DNA of 64,000 nucleotides. It comes from Halodesulfovibrio marinisediminis DSM 17456. GTDB lineage: Bacteria; Desulfobacterota; Desulfovibrionia; Desulfovibrionales; Desulfovibrionaceae. Positions 31,846 to 40,731 of the stretch are shown here, piece after piece; the first letter of the stretch is position 1, and each line of letters starts with the position of its first letter. The position numbers and the translations under genes are program-made. The notes beneath the pieces were generated by a model that made no database searches, had not been told where the DNA came from, and was given only the letters and a program-made list of their open reading frames with translations. The stretch is from the NCBI RefSeq assembly GCF_900129975.1, contig NZ_FSRG01000005.1, forward strand, positions 1 to 64,000, read 5' to 3'.

Positions 31846-33174
31846 TTACCGTTCTCTCAAAGCGTTTTGTTTTGCCTTTAAAATTGGCTTCAGCAGATAG
31901 TCGAGAACAGACTTCTTGCCTGTTAAAATATCAACGGAAGTTGTCATACCGGGAATAATAGGCAAGTTTTCTCCCCGATACACAATAGTATTGGTTTTTG
32001 TACGTAGTTTTACAAGATAAAAACTTTCTCCGCGCTTATCTTCGATTGTATCAGCACTGATTTGTTCTACGGAACCTTCAAGTCCGCCGTAAATAGAAAA
32101 GTCATATGCTGTAATTTTAATCATCGCTTTTTGTCCGGGATGCAAAAACGCAATGTCAGCAGGTCGTACTCGTGCTTCAACAAGCAAGGTGTCATCAAGC
32201 GGAACAATTTCAAGAATAGTGTCACCCGGTCTGATAACACCGCCCAATGTGTTTCTTGCAATCTGTTTAACTGTACCACGTACAGGGGCACGTAAGTCAG
32301 TACGCGTTACACGGTCATGACCGGCAGCCATTGCTTCTTTAAGAGAACGCATTTCAACGCGACGCTGGTTGATTTCGCGGTGTGCTTCATTTTTGAACTC
32401 TGCAACGCGTTGCTTTGTCCGTTCTCCTGCCTCTTCTGCTGCTTTGCGGATTCGTGGAATAGCAAGCGACAGTGCTTCAATATCACCTTGAAGCTGGATT
32501 AGTTGTTCTTCAAGCTGGAGGTAGTCGATTTTAGGATATACGTTTTTTTCCATGAGCGGACGGGCGATGTCGCGGCGCTGCTTAGCAATTTGACGGCTGG
32601 ACATAAGCTGCTTGCGTTTACTGATCATCTCCTGAATTTCTTGATCTCGTTGGAATTTTTGCGATTCAAGCACACTAAGCTCTGTTTCTAGCTGCATTTT
32701 GCGAGCTTTATAAATGGCAATCTGGTCAGCAACCATCTGTGGAGCTTCTTGTGTTAATTCTTCAGGGTAAACAAGCGGTGTATCATTTGCCTCAGCCATG
32801 AGGCGGATAATAGCGACCTTATGCTCAAGGGATTTTGTTTCTGCATCACGAACAACACTTTCAGCTTGCTTGTTGTCGATACGTGCGAGAATTTGATTTT
32901 TATCTACAATCTGTCCTTCAGTAACAAGTAGTTCACTCAGAATTCCGCCTTCAAGGTTCTGCAGTTCCTGAATTTTTCTTGAAGGCACAACGACACCTGT
33001 GCCACGTGTTACTTCGTCAAGAATTGCAAAATGTGCCCACACTAAGAATGCGGCAAAGACAAGGACAATAAATACGGAAAGAAGGTATGCTTTCGGATGA
33101 CCGCGGTGACGCAGGGCAGCATCAACTTCGCTCATGAATTCAATATCTTCATTCTTATAATGATCTTTCTTCAT
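31846..33174 (-). CDS. HlyD-family periplasmic adaptor of type I secretion system (LapC-like)
   Basis: A 442-residue membrane fusion protein. A cytoplasmic N-terminus is followed by one membrane helix (YLLSVFIVLVFAAFLVWAHF, about 30-49), a lipoyl half-motif (QELQNLEGGILSELLVTEGQIVDK), long coiled-coil hairpin helices (about 130-280), the second lipoyl half (LRAPVRGTVKQIARNTLGGVIRPGD) and a beta-barrel domain (PGMTTSVDILTGKKSVLDYLL). It links the ABC exporter in the inner membrane to a TolC-type channel. It lies 13 nt after the exporter gene and abuts the protease gene. Confidence 0.93.
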   Translation of the reverse strand: MKKDHYKNEDIEFMSEVDAALRHRGHPKAYLLSVFIVLVFAAFLVWAHFAILDEVTRGTGVVVPSRKIQELQNLEGGILSELLVTEGQIVDKNQILARIDNKQAESVVRDAETKSLEHKVAIIRLMAEANDTPLVYPEELTQEAPQMVADQIAIYKARKMQLETELSVLESQKFQRDQEIQEMISKRKQLMSSRQIAKQRRDIARPLMEKNVYPKIDYLQLEEQLIQLQGDIEALSLAIPRIRKAAEEAGERTKQRVAEFKNEAHREINQRRVEMRSLKEAMAAGHDRVTRTDLRAPVRGTVKQIARNTLGGVIRPGDTILEIVPLDDTLLVEARVRPADIAFLHPGQKAMIKITAYDFSIYGGLEGSVEQISADTIEDKRGESFYLVKLRTKTNTIVYRGENLPIIPGMTTSVDILTGKKSVLDYLLKPILKAKQNALRER

Positions 33175-33187
33175 GATGCCTGACTCC

Positions 33188-35533
33188 CTACGCTGCCCTC
33201 GTCGGCGCTCTTTTGATCTGGTCTTTTTTCAACGCCTCAAGGACTGCAGCTTTAGGTCCGTCAGCCACTATTTTTCCGTTATCCATAACAATAAGTCTAT
33301 CTACAACGTCAAGCATGCTGAGACGGTGTGTAATAAGAAGTAGGGTTTTACCTGGGACAATATGCGCCAGTTTTTGTTTGAATGCGTGTTCGGAACCGTT
33401 ATCCATGTTGGAGCTTGGTTCGTCCAGAATAATGATATCTGGATCAGTCAGTAAAGCGCGGGCTAGTGCGATGGATTGTCGTTGCCCACCGGATAGTGCC
33501 ATACCGCGTTCACCAACCTGTAAGCCGAAACCGGCTGGGTTGGATTGAACAAATTCCGTTACACCGGCAATAGAAGCGGCTCGAAGAATGGCGTTTTCAT
33601 CCGCTTGCGGGTTACCGATAGCAATATTGTCACGTACGCTACCGTAGAAGAGATAGTTGTCCTGAGATACATAACCAGTTCGAGAGCGTAGGTCTGCAAT
33701 ATCCATTTGGCGGATATCAACCCCACCAAGTTTTACAGCGCCTTCAGTAGGGCGGTATAAGCCGACACAGAGTTTGCCTAGAGTGCTTTTGCCGGAGCCC
33801 ATCCTGCCAATGATACCTACCCGTTCGCCCTTGCGGATTTTTAAATGAACATCTTCAAGTGCAAAGCGTTCCGCGTTGGGATATTTGAAGGAAAGTGAGT
33901 CAAATGTGAGTGATGCATCAAGTTTTTCATAGCTGATGCCTGTGTACTCGTTTTGTGCTTCTGTAGGGAGCTGCATGATAAGGTCAAGGGACTTTAGTGC
34001 CATGCGTGACTGCTGCATACGTGAGAGCATTCCCGCAATCTGGCTGAGTGGCGCCATGGCGCGGCCTGCAAGAATGTTACAGGCAATTAGTCCCCCCATA
34101 GTCAATTCTCCATCGCTGATGCGGTACACACCATATACGATAATGAAGACTGAAACAGCCTGTGCTGCAAACATGGTGAAGGTCATAGAGAAGTTTGCAA
34201 GGCGTTTTGCCTGGTTGCTTGACTTCGCGCTCATGCCTACAACTTTTTCCCATAGCTGTTGCATGTGGCCTTCTGCCATACTGGTTTTTACTGTTTCGAT
34301 ACCGTTGATTATCTCAATAAGTAGAGCATGTTTCTGTGCGCCCTCTTTATAGCCTGATTCAACAGCCCGTTGAAATGGGTACTGCAACAGTATGCCAACA
34401 AGAATAACTATCGGGACAGCAACGGCTGGAATAAGTGCCATTGGCCCACCGATGAAGTGGATGAGTCCAATAAACAGAAATAGAAATGGTAAATCTATGA
34501 TCGCCAGCAAGGTTGTTGAGCTAAAAAATTCTCGTAGCGATTCAAATTCACGCAGGTTGTTTGCCATTGTGCCTGTGGAATCCGGCTTGTCATCAAGACG
34601 TAGTGCCATAATATGTTGCATCAGTCGTGAGGCAAGAATTACATCTGCGTTTTTTCCTGCAACGTCACAGAAGTAGCTACGCAGGTTACGGAGCATAAAA
34701 TCGAAAAAAAGAGCAATGCCGATACCGCTGGCAAGTACCCATAACGTATCTACTGCGTTGTTCGGGACTACCCTGTCATACACGTTCATAAAGAACAGCG
34801 GGGAAGCAATGGCAAGTAGGTTGATGATGATGCTTGCGAACCCTACGTGTCTGTAGATTGGGAAGAAGTAAAGTACGGTGTCCCAGAACCAGCGTTTTGT
34901 TTTTAAGAGCTTGAGTTCGCTGGCTCGTTTATCGAGACGTCCTTTTATTTGACCGAAAATGACGTAGCCTGCGAATTCTTCCTCAAGCTTGTCACGCAGA
35001 ACAGAAATTGGCGCATTGTTCATTTCTGGAAAAATAACTTTCGCATGTGTTTCTGTAAGCGATGTGAGTACTCCTGCTCCCTTATTTTTGAGAAGAATAA
35101 TACATGGCAGGGTCAGGGTAGAAATTTCGGCAAGGGTATTACGACGTACAGCTTTGGCGTGCATACCAGCCTGCATTGCTGCACGTAGGCATGCTGATGT
35201 GTGTGATGACTGTGTGCCATGCTCAGGAAGTCCCGCTTTTAGTTGCTCAATTGTGAGCGGCTTACCAAGCAGGGAAAAGAGATGCACAAGGGATCGTAAA
35301 AGAGGTGACTCGTAATCAACATCAGATGGTAACGGAGCGTCAACTTGTGTTTTGCGGTCTGTTGGAGGCTGCTGAGTCATTTTTTCTGGGGTGGGCTTTC
35401 TTTTTGAAATAGTTTGTTCAACTTTTTCTGGAGCAGAAGCTTGAATTGGGTTTTGCGGAGGCTGCGCCTTATTGTCTGGTTTGGACTTCGCGGTAGCCTT
35501 TGATACAGGCTGGTTGAGATTAGAATCGCTCAT
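33188..35533 (-). CDS. Type I secretion ABC transporter (LapB-like, with C39-like domain)
   Basis: A 781-residue exporter: a polar Lys/Pro/Gln-rich N-terminal tail (about 1-70), a C39-peptidase-like domain (about 75-200) that I cannot match to an intact Cys/His catalytic pair, a six-helix membrane domain (about 230-500) and an ATPase domain with Walker A (GRMGSGKST), signature LSGGQRQ, Walker B IIILDEPSS and the H-loop LLITHRLS. It would drive export of a large RTX-type adhesin. ATG 35533 has AGGGAG upstream. It heads a four-gene minus-strand operon. Confidence 0.93.
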   Translation of the reverse strand: MSDSNLNQPVSKATAKSKPDNKAQPPQNPIQASAPEKVEQTISKRKPTPEKMTQQPPTDRKTQVDAPLPSDVDYESPLLRSLVHLFSLLGKPLTIEQLKAGLPEHGTQSSHTSACLRAAMQAGMHAKAVRRNTLAEISTLTLPCIILLKNKGAGVLTSLTETHAKVIFPEMNNAPISVLRDKLEEEFAGYVIFGQIKGRLDKRASELKLLKTKRWFWDTVLYFFPIYRHVGFASIIINLLAIASPLFFMNVYDRVVPNNAVDTLWVLASGIGIALFFDFMLRNLRSYFCDVAGKNADVILASRLMQHIMALRLDDKPDSTGTMANNLREFESLREFFSSTTLLAIIDLPFLFLFIGLIHFIGGPMALIPAVAVPIVILVGILLQYPFQRAVESGYKEGAQKHALLIEIINGIETVKTSMAEGHMQQLWEKVVGMSAKSSNQAKRLANFSMTFTMFAAQAVSVFIIVYGVYRISDGELTMGGLIACNILAGRAMAPLSQIAGMLSRMQQSRMALKSLDLIMQLPTEAQNEYTGISYEKLDASLTFDSLSFKYPNAERFALEDVHLKIRKGERVGIIGRMGSGKSTLGKLCVGLYRPTEGAVKLGGVDIRQMDIADLRSRTGYVSQDNYLFYGSVRDNIAIGNPQADENAILRAASIAGVTEFVQSNPAGFGLQVGERGMALSGGQRQSIALARALLTDPDIIILDEPSSNMDNGSEHAFKQKLAHIVPGKTLLLITHRLSMLDVVDRLIVMDNGKIVADGPKAAVLEALKKDQIKRAPTRAA

Positions 35534-36119
35534 GAGCACTCCCTATATTCATACTTCCAAGTTTGGTTACAAGGAAATACTAATAACGTATGGTAATGAA
35601 TCTTTATATTCTCCCATAAAATCTTATAGAAGTATAGACAATACAATAGTGCACCCCGTGCTCATGATGAAAGTTTCAACATGGAAAGAATAGTTAGGAT
35701 GATGTGGTAAAACGTGTAAGATAATCATATGGTAACAAAAGAAATCTCGCTATTAATTAGCTGTTTTTTATTCAGATTATTATAATGTGTATAAACCGCT
35801 TTTTTAGTATGGGAGGAGCGTCCTCAGCAGTTTCTTTTCGTAAAAATTTGTATGAGCTTTCGTGGGCTAGAGTAAGTCTGGTAAGACGTTGTGACTTTAA
35901 GTCTTTACCTAAAAAACTGTGTTTTTGCGGGATGATGAGTTTTTGATAGGATTGAATATAGTGCAAAAGCTGTTTTTTCTTGAGAAGTTATGTCTAACCG
36001 CGTATACGCAGGAAGTTATAAGCACGACTTTGGGGGGAACATACAATTTCGTGCTTGTTTACTAGGGGGCTTGCTTGATTACGAGCAAGTGAGTGTGTGA
36101 ATGAATTAGGAGTGGTTTA
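35534..36119. other. Divergent control region of the secretion cluster
   Basis: 586 AT-rich bases with no convincing gene. One small hairpin, CTTGCTT/CGAGCAAG (about 36069-36090), lies just before the TolC-type gene. I looked for a GEMM c-di-GMP riboswitch and for sigma-54 sites and found none that I could defend. Confidence 0.4.
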
Positions 36120-37439
36120 ATGAAAAAAATTTACGCGCTGTTAGCAATGACCGCTGTACTGTTTGGATGTGCAAGTGTTGCTTCAGCTGAAATTTCACTG
36201 AAGGATTCTGTTCTTGCGACATTAAAAACTTATCCGCGAATTGCTGCGCTGGAAAGTCAAAGTAAGGCTGCAAAGCAGGATAGTAGATCTGCATGGGGGG
36301 GATATCTTCCAGACGTTGATGCAACAGGTTCCTATGGACCGACACAACATAGCAGCGTTTCAACTCGTAATAATGGAACAGAGTACATGTGGCGTGGGGC
36401 CTTCGAGGGTGCTGTTTCTATTACTCAGCTCATTTATGATGGTCGTTTTACTCAGAGCCGTGTTGAACGCACCGAAGCTGCATATCAATCTTCTCAAAGC
36501 CAGATTTTAGATGCTGCCGAACGGTTCGGCCTTGATGCGGTTATTGCTCACCTTACAGTTATTCGTGATAAGGCTCTTGTTGAGCTTGCAGAAGATAATG
36601 CACAGCAGTACCGCGATATCCTTGCTTCTATGCAGGAGCTTGTAGATGCAGGTGGTGGTAGCGTTGCTGACCTTACTCTTACTCAGGGCCGTCTTGCTCG
36701 TGCGCTTGCAACACTTGCGACACAACGTAGTGAGTTAGAAATTGCTATTGCTCAGTATAAGCGTTTGACAGGTGTTGAGCCTGAAGGTCTTATGGATGTT
36801 GAAATTTCCGATGCTGCACCAGTAGATATTGAAACTGCTTTGATGCGTATGCGATCTGAAAACCCGCGTCTTGATACTCGAAAATACGAGATAGATGTGG
36901 CGCAGGGTCTTATCGATGAGCGTGAATCATACTACTATCCACGAATTAGCGGTAAAGGTTCCTATAACTATACTGAAGATATGCAGGGTGTAGATGACTA
37001 CGCAACTGATTTTCGTTTCGCTGTAGTCGGGTCATGGAATTTGTTTAATGGTGGCAGTGACCTTGCTGATACTCGTGCTGCAGTTGCACGTAAAGAGAGT
37101 GCACGTGAAGATTATCGTGATACCATTGATGATCTTTACCGTCAGGTTGCTTCAACATGGAGTGAACAACAGGCTGCATATGATCAGGTAGAACAGTACA
37201 ACAAGGCTGTTGGGTTTAACGTTGAAACACGCGATGTTTATGCACAGCAGTTTACCGTTGGCCAGCGCACTTTGCTGGATGTTCTTGATGCAGAGAACGA
37301 GTTATTTATTACTCGTGGACGCCTTGTGACCTCAAAGATTAATGTGCTTATTGCATCATACCGTTTGCTAGCCCTTGGTGGCGGTCTTGTTTCCTCATTT
37401 GATATTGAGGCAACTGACTACATTTCTATGGCAGAATAA
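36120..37439 (+). CDS. TolC-family outer-membrane channel of type I secretion (LapE-like)
   Basis: A 439-residue outer-membrane protein with a signal peptide (MKKIYALLAMTAVLFGCASVASA, cut near residue 23), the two-fold TolC repeat with long helices, and strands of the barrel such as EYMWRGAFEGAVSITQLIYDG and DFRFAVVGSWNLFNGGSD. The C-terminal repeat carries FTVGQRTLLDVLDAENELF, a family hallmark. It is divergent from the ABC/HlyD genes and completes the export path. AGGAGTGG precedes the start. Confidence 0.93.
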   Translation: MKKIYALLAMTAVLFGCASVASAEISLKDSVLATLKTYPRIAALESQSKAAKQDSRSAWGGYLPDVDATGSYGPTQHSSVSTRNNGTEYMWRGAFEGAVSITQLIYDGRFTQSRVERTEAAYQSSQSQILDAAERFGLDAVIAHLTVIRDKALVELAEDNAQQYRDILASMQELVDAGGGSVADLTLTQGRLARALATLATQRSELEIAIAQYKRLTGVEPEGLMDVEISDAAPVDIETALMRMRSENPRLDTRKYEIDVAQGLIDERESYYYPRISGKGSYNYTEDMQGVDDYATDFRFAVVGSWNLFNGGSDLADTRAAVARKESAREDYRDTIDDLYRQVASTWSEQQAAYDQVEQYNKAVGFNVETRDVYAQQFTVGQRTLLDVLDAENELFITRGRLVTSKINVLIASYRLLALGGGLVSSFDIEATDYISMAE

Positions 37440-37462
37440 TACTAAATAACCAGAGTGTCCAA

Positions 37463-37499
37463 GAGAGGGGGGAGAGTAAATCTCTCCCCTCTTTTTTTT
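37463..37499 (+). terminator. Terminator after the TolC-type gene
   Basis: AGAGGGGGGAGAG pairs with CTCTCCCCTCT (one bulge), followed by eight T residues. Confidence 0.9.
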
Positions 37500-37521
37500 G
37501 TATACGTTGCAAGGAGAGTGT

Positions 37522-38172
37522 ATGGAGTTGTGTAACGGAAAAGATGTTGAAGTCTATGCAGGAGCTTCAGCACTTAGTTTTGATTCATATTTTTCCGGAG
37601 CAGAAAGACGTATCCTTCTGCATGCTGCAATTTACAACCGTTTTGCAGATAATCCTGCGGTGAGTAGTGCGCTGGAGACGGCGTTAAGCCGTGGTGTGCA
37701 GGTTGAGGTGGTTATCTTGCCTGTCTGGCGTGATATTGTGTGGATGGATGCTGCTTGCCATTTGGTGCGCCCTGAGGGAGAGCGTTCTGATATGTTGATT
37801 AAGGCGAACGTTTCACGAGAATTATTCGGTTGCCTTGCGAAAAAGTATCCACAGCAACTTACAATGTACGAAGCCCTAACATTCCCGGCGCTTCCTTTGG
37901 TAGTTGTTGATAATGTTATTTTATACGGACAGTACGCGCACTCACAAGTACTTGCACCGGAAGGCTTTTGGACAAAGGTACATGCGCCAGTAGAGTTGCT
38001 GTTGTCGCTAAGTGAATTTGTAAAAGCTCGCACAGAAGGCAATGCTTATCATTCTGAATTTGAAGGGGAGCGAGAAAGAAAATGCTTTTGTGAACTGACC
38101 CTACAGGAGCGTGCATCGTTCCGGCTTCTTCAGGAATGGACAGCAGCAAAAGGTGATGTGATCACCTTTTAG
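37522..38172 (+). CDS. Protein of unknown function, weakly phospholipase-D-fold-like
   Basis: A 216-residue soluble protein; AAGGAG lies six bases before ATG 37522. I do not recognise the family. The stretch RRILLHAAIYNRFADNPAVSSALETALSRGV, continued by QVEVVILP (shown in parts), resembles the helix-strand lead-in of phospholipase D-type domains, and a second strand with VVVDNVILYGQYAHSQV looks like the place where an HxK motif would sit, but no HxKxxxxD is present. So a catalytically inactive PLD-like fold is one guess, no more. It lies just after the secretion outer-membrane gene and overlaps the 3' end of the convergent kinase gene by 11 bases. Confidence 0.65.
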   Translation: MELCNGKDVEVYAGASALSFDSYFSGAERRILLHAAIYNRFADNPAVSSALETALSRGVQVEVVILPVWRDIVWMDAACHLVRPEGERSDMLIKANVSRELFGCLAKKYPQQLTMYEALTFPALPLVVVDNVILYGQYAHSQVLAPEGFWTKVHAPVELLLSLSEFVKARTEGNAYHSEFEGERERKCFCELTLQERASFRLLQEWTAAKGDVITF

Positions 38173-39574
38173 GTTTTTCTTGTTCAGCAAGCGCTCTTGG
38201 GAGTGTTAAGCGAAACAGAATGCCGTCTGAGCGGTTTTTTGCTGTAACTGTTCCTTGATGTTGGTCGGTAACTTTAGAAACAAGCGCAAGCCCTAACCCT
38301 GTTCCGGGGATATTTTCGCCTTCAGCGCGGGAGAAGGGTTCGAATATTGAAATAAGTTCAGAGGGGGTAAGTGTTCGATAGAATGAGTTAAATATTTCAA
38401 CACTGACTGTCTCTACGTTTGAGAATGTGGTAATTCTGATAGTTCCATTCTCAGGTGAGAATTTAAGTGCATTTGCCATAAGGTTACTCAATGCGAGTTT
38501 TACCATTGGGTAGTTGCAGGTAATGACGCAGTCGTGCGAATAGGTTGCCTGCACTGAAATGTTTTTTCGTTCAATAATCGGAGAATTTCTTCGCAGTAGA
38601 CGTTGCATTGTGTCTGTAAGGTCACATGCTCCTATTTCGCCGATTTGGCTATTCACGTCCATCTTGGAAAGTTTTAGAATTTCTTCAACCAGTCTATCCA
38701 ACTCTTCCACTTCATTTCGAATAGAATTTAAGTGCGTAATGACATTGTCATAGTTGTGTTGTTTACAGCTTAGATGTGCCAGCTCTTCAGACATTTGGAT
38801 TCGAGTGAGCGGGCTGCGCAATTCGTGTGAGATGTTGGCCGTAAGTTCGTGCCGGAAGCGTGTCATCTGCTCGAGGTTGTCAGCCATTATATTGAATGTG
38901 CGTGAAAGGCGTCCTACTTCATCGTCATGTACAGGGGTTATGCGTTCGGAAAGATCACCAGTAGCAAAGTTGATGACTTTTGTTTCAAGCTCCTTAAGTG
39001 GACGTAACGTGCGTTTGATTAAGGGAAGGACAATGATTCCAATCAGAAGACCAGTTATTACTGTTGGGAAAAGGCAGTCGATAAGTATTTTGTGCAAAGA
39101 CCAGCTTGGTTGTTGGACAATGACAATTTTCCCCTTACCGTTCCATAGTGAAATTGGAAAGATAAGAGCTTGTAGTTCCTCAGTTTCCTGAGAGTAGAAA
39201 TGCCCAGCTTGGATATTTTCTTTAACTCTTTTTAACGCGAAAAGCGTATGTTTTGGAATGACGGTTTTCGGACTGGTTATGATAGCATCATTAGGCGTAA
39301 TGACCCACAAGTAGTCAGCTTGCAGTATCTTTTGTAAGTCTTTGAGGACGCTGGAGATATCTTTTTGGTTTTCTGCATGTTCAGCGTGCGGAACAACATT
39401 TAGACGAGCAAATTTGGTTTCGAGCAGCGTCGAGATCATCGGGATAGAGCGGAGGATAAACCGCTCTGTGTCCCGATGCACTGTTACGAAGAGGATTACG
39501 TAAGTTGTTAAGCTGAGCGTAAGAATTAAAATAAAGGTGGTTGCCAGCTTAGCAGAAATAGACTTAACTTCCAT
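38162..39574 (-). CDS. Sensor histidine kinase (CpxA-like)
   Basis: A 470-residue membrane kinase: membrane helix about 11-31, a periplasmic domain of about 135 residues, second helix about 168-187, HAMP (LKELETKVINFATGDLSERI), a HisKA domain with phospho-accepting His250 (ANISHELRSPLTRI) and a HATPase domain with N box (NLMANALKFSPENG), and GTGLGLALVSKV. The signal is not known; the small periplasmic domain suggests an envelope cue. Its ATG shares one base with the stop of the regulator gene (TAATG), so the two are translationally coupled. Confidence 0.92.
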   Translation of the reverse strand: MEVKSISAKLATTFILILTLSLTTYVILFVTVHRDTERFILRSIPMISTLLETKFARLNVVPHAEHAENQKDISSVLKDLQKILQADYLWVITPNDAIITSPKTVIPKHTLFALKRVKENIQAGHFYSQETEELQALIFPISLWNGKGKIVIVQQPSWSLHKILIDCLFPTVITGLLIGIIVLPLIKRTLRPLKELETKVINFATGDLSERITPVHDDEVGRLSRTFNIMADNLEQMTRFRHELTANISHELRSPLTRIQMSEELAHLSCKQHNYDNVITHLNSIRNEVEELDRLVEEILKLSKMDVNSQIGEIGACDLTDTMQRLLRRNSPIIERKNISVQATYSHDCVITCNYPMVKLALSNLMANALKFSPENGTIRITTFSNVETVSVEIFNSFYRTLTPSELISIFEPFSRAEGENIPGTGLGLALVSKVTDQHQGTVTAKNRSDGILFRLTLPRALAEQEKPKR

Positions 39575-40263
39575 TAATCACTCAGGAACATGTAGCCTTT
39601 GCCCCACACTGTTCGGATGCGATGAGCATGCTCGTTGTATGGTTTTAAGATGTTGCGTAATTTAGAAATATGCACATCAATGCTACGGTCGTATGCATTG
39701 AATTCACGTCCCCAGACCTTTGTCATCAAGTCATCACGGGAAAATTCGTGGTTTGGGCTGCGCATAAGTTCTGCCATGAGCTTTGTTTCAGTTGGAGACA
39801 AAGTTATCTGTTCATTTCCGATAATAAGGATTTGTCTGCTTGCTTCAAGTGCAAGGCCTGCACATTCAATTTGATGAGAATTAACTTTAGCTGTGCTGTT
39901 GTCGAAACGGCGTAAAATAGCTTTAATACGAGCTAGCAGTTCACGAGGGTTGAATGGCTTTGAAAGATAGTCGTCTGCACCCAGTTCAAGACCGACAATT
40001 CTGTCAGCGTCGTCGCCGCGAGCAGTGAGCATGATGATCGGAACCGTAGATTCGGTGCGGATATCACGAAGGACTTCAAGACCGTCTTTACCAGGCAGCA
40101 TGACGTCGAGAATAATGAGGGACGGGGCAAGGTTACGGATAGTAGAAAGTGCATCGTGCCCATTGAGAAGGGAAACGACGTTAAAGCCTGAATTTTCTAG
40201 ATATTCAGTTAAAAGATCTTGCAACTTCGCATCGTCATCGATGATCAGGATTGTTTGTTCCAT
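39574..40263 (-). CDS. OmpR-family response regulator (CpxR-like)
   Basis: A 229-residue regulator: a receiver domain with acidic pocket (IIDDD, 8-11), phospho-acceptor Asp53 (LDVMLPGKDG), Thr in MLTARGD and Lys in SKPFNPRELLARIKAI; and a winged-helix DNA-binding domain (LSPTETKLMAELMRSPNHEFSRDDL, then DRSIDVHISKLRNIL). It pairs with the kinase that follows. Inverted GTAAA half-sites 90-155 nt upstream may be its own operators. Confidence 0.93.
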   Translation of the reverse strand: MEQTILIIDDDAKLQDLLTEYLENSGFNVVSLLNGHDALSTIRNLAPSLIILDVMLPGKDGLEVLRDIRTESTVPIIMLTARGDDADRIVGLELGADDYLSKPFNPRELLARIKAILRRFDNSTAKVNSHQIECAGLALEASRQILIIGNEQITLSPTETKLMAELMRSPNHEFSRDDLMTKVWGREFNAYDRSIDVHISKLRNILKPYNEHAHRIRTVWGKGYMFLSD

Positions 40264-40731
40264 GGATAGTGCACTTGTTTATGTTGTTTCGTGTAGTTAA
40301 CACGCGTTCTTTAAGGAAACACCAATGTTGGGGTAGGGAACCGACTGCTAAATTTACTTTTGTAAAACAGGCGTTAGCGAATGTCGGAGGACAACATTAG
40401 TTAGCAAGTGTAAATTTACGTTATTAAACGTCTTCTGATAACAAAAAAAGAGTGCGATATGCGCTCTCATGTGATGATTGAAAGTAGTCGGTTATCAGGT
40501 AAATTGTTTTTGGGTTATATAAGAAAAAAGTATAGAAATAAATACACAAGCTGCAATTGTATTAAAAACGTTGTAACGTAAGAATATAATTATATCTTAT
40601 GAGTTAATAAAAAAATGTGCTGCGTAATTGTCTTACCTTTATGTCATAACTCTTTTTGTTTCAATGGGATACAGTTATAGTTGTAAGTTCAAGGTAAGGA
40701 TTGGTCGATATATAGCATTTATGGAGGATAC
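40264..40731. other. Intergenic region with GTAAA half-sites and an orphan terminator
   Basis: 468 AT-rich bases without a gene. TTTAC-tttt-GTAAA (40353-40366) and GTAAATTTAC (40410-40419) are inverted half-sites of the type bound by CpxR-like regulators; here they are inverted rather than direct repeats. A terminator-like hairpin on the minus strand lies at 40441-40468. Confidence 0.4.
40441..40468 (-). terminator. Orphan minus-strand terminator-like hairpin
   Basis: On the minus strand AGAGCGC pairs with GCGCACTCT-type arm (7 bp with one G-U), followed by seven T residues. No minus-strand gene ends here, so it would end a short transcript starting between 40470 and 40731, or attenuate the regulator operon. 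Confidence 0.5.

Noticed and set aside
35772-35966. 64-codon frame on the minus strand upstream of the TolC-type gene
   Set aside because: No ribosome site, no recognisable features, AT-rich region with frames expected by chance.
35534-36119. c-di-GMP (GEMM) riboswitch before the TolC-type gene
   Set aside because: Expected from the biofilm context, but the conserved GEMM core is not seen.
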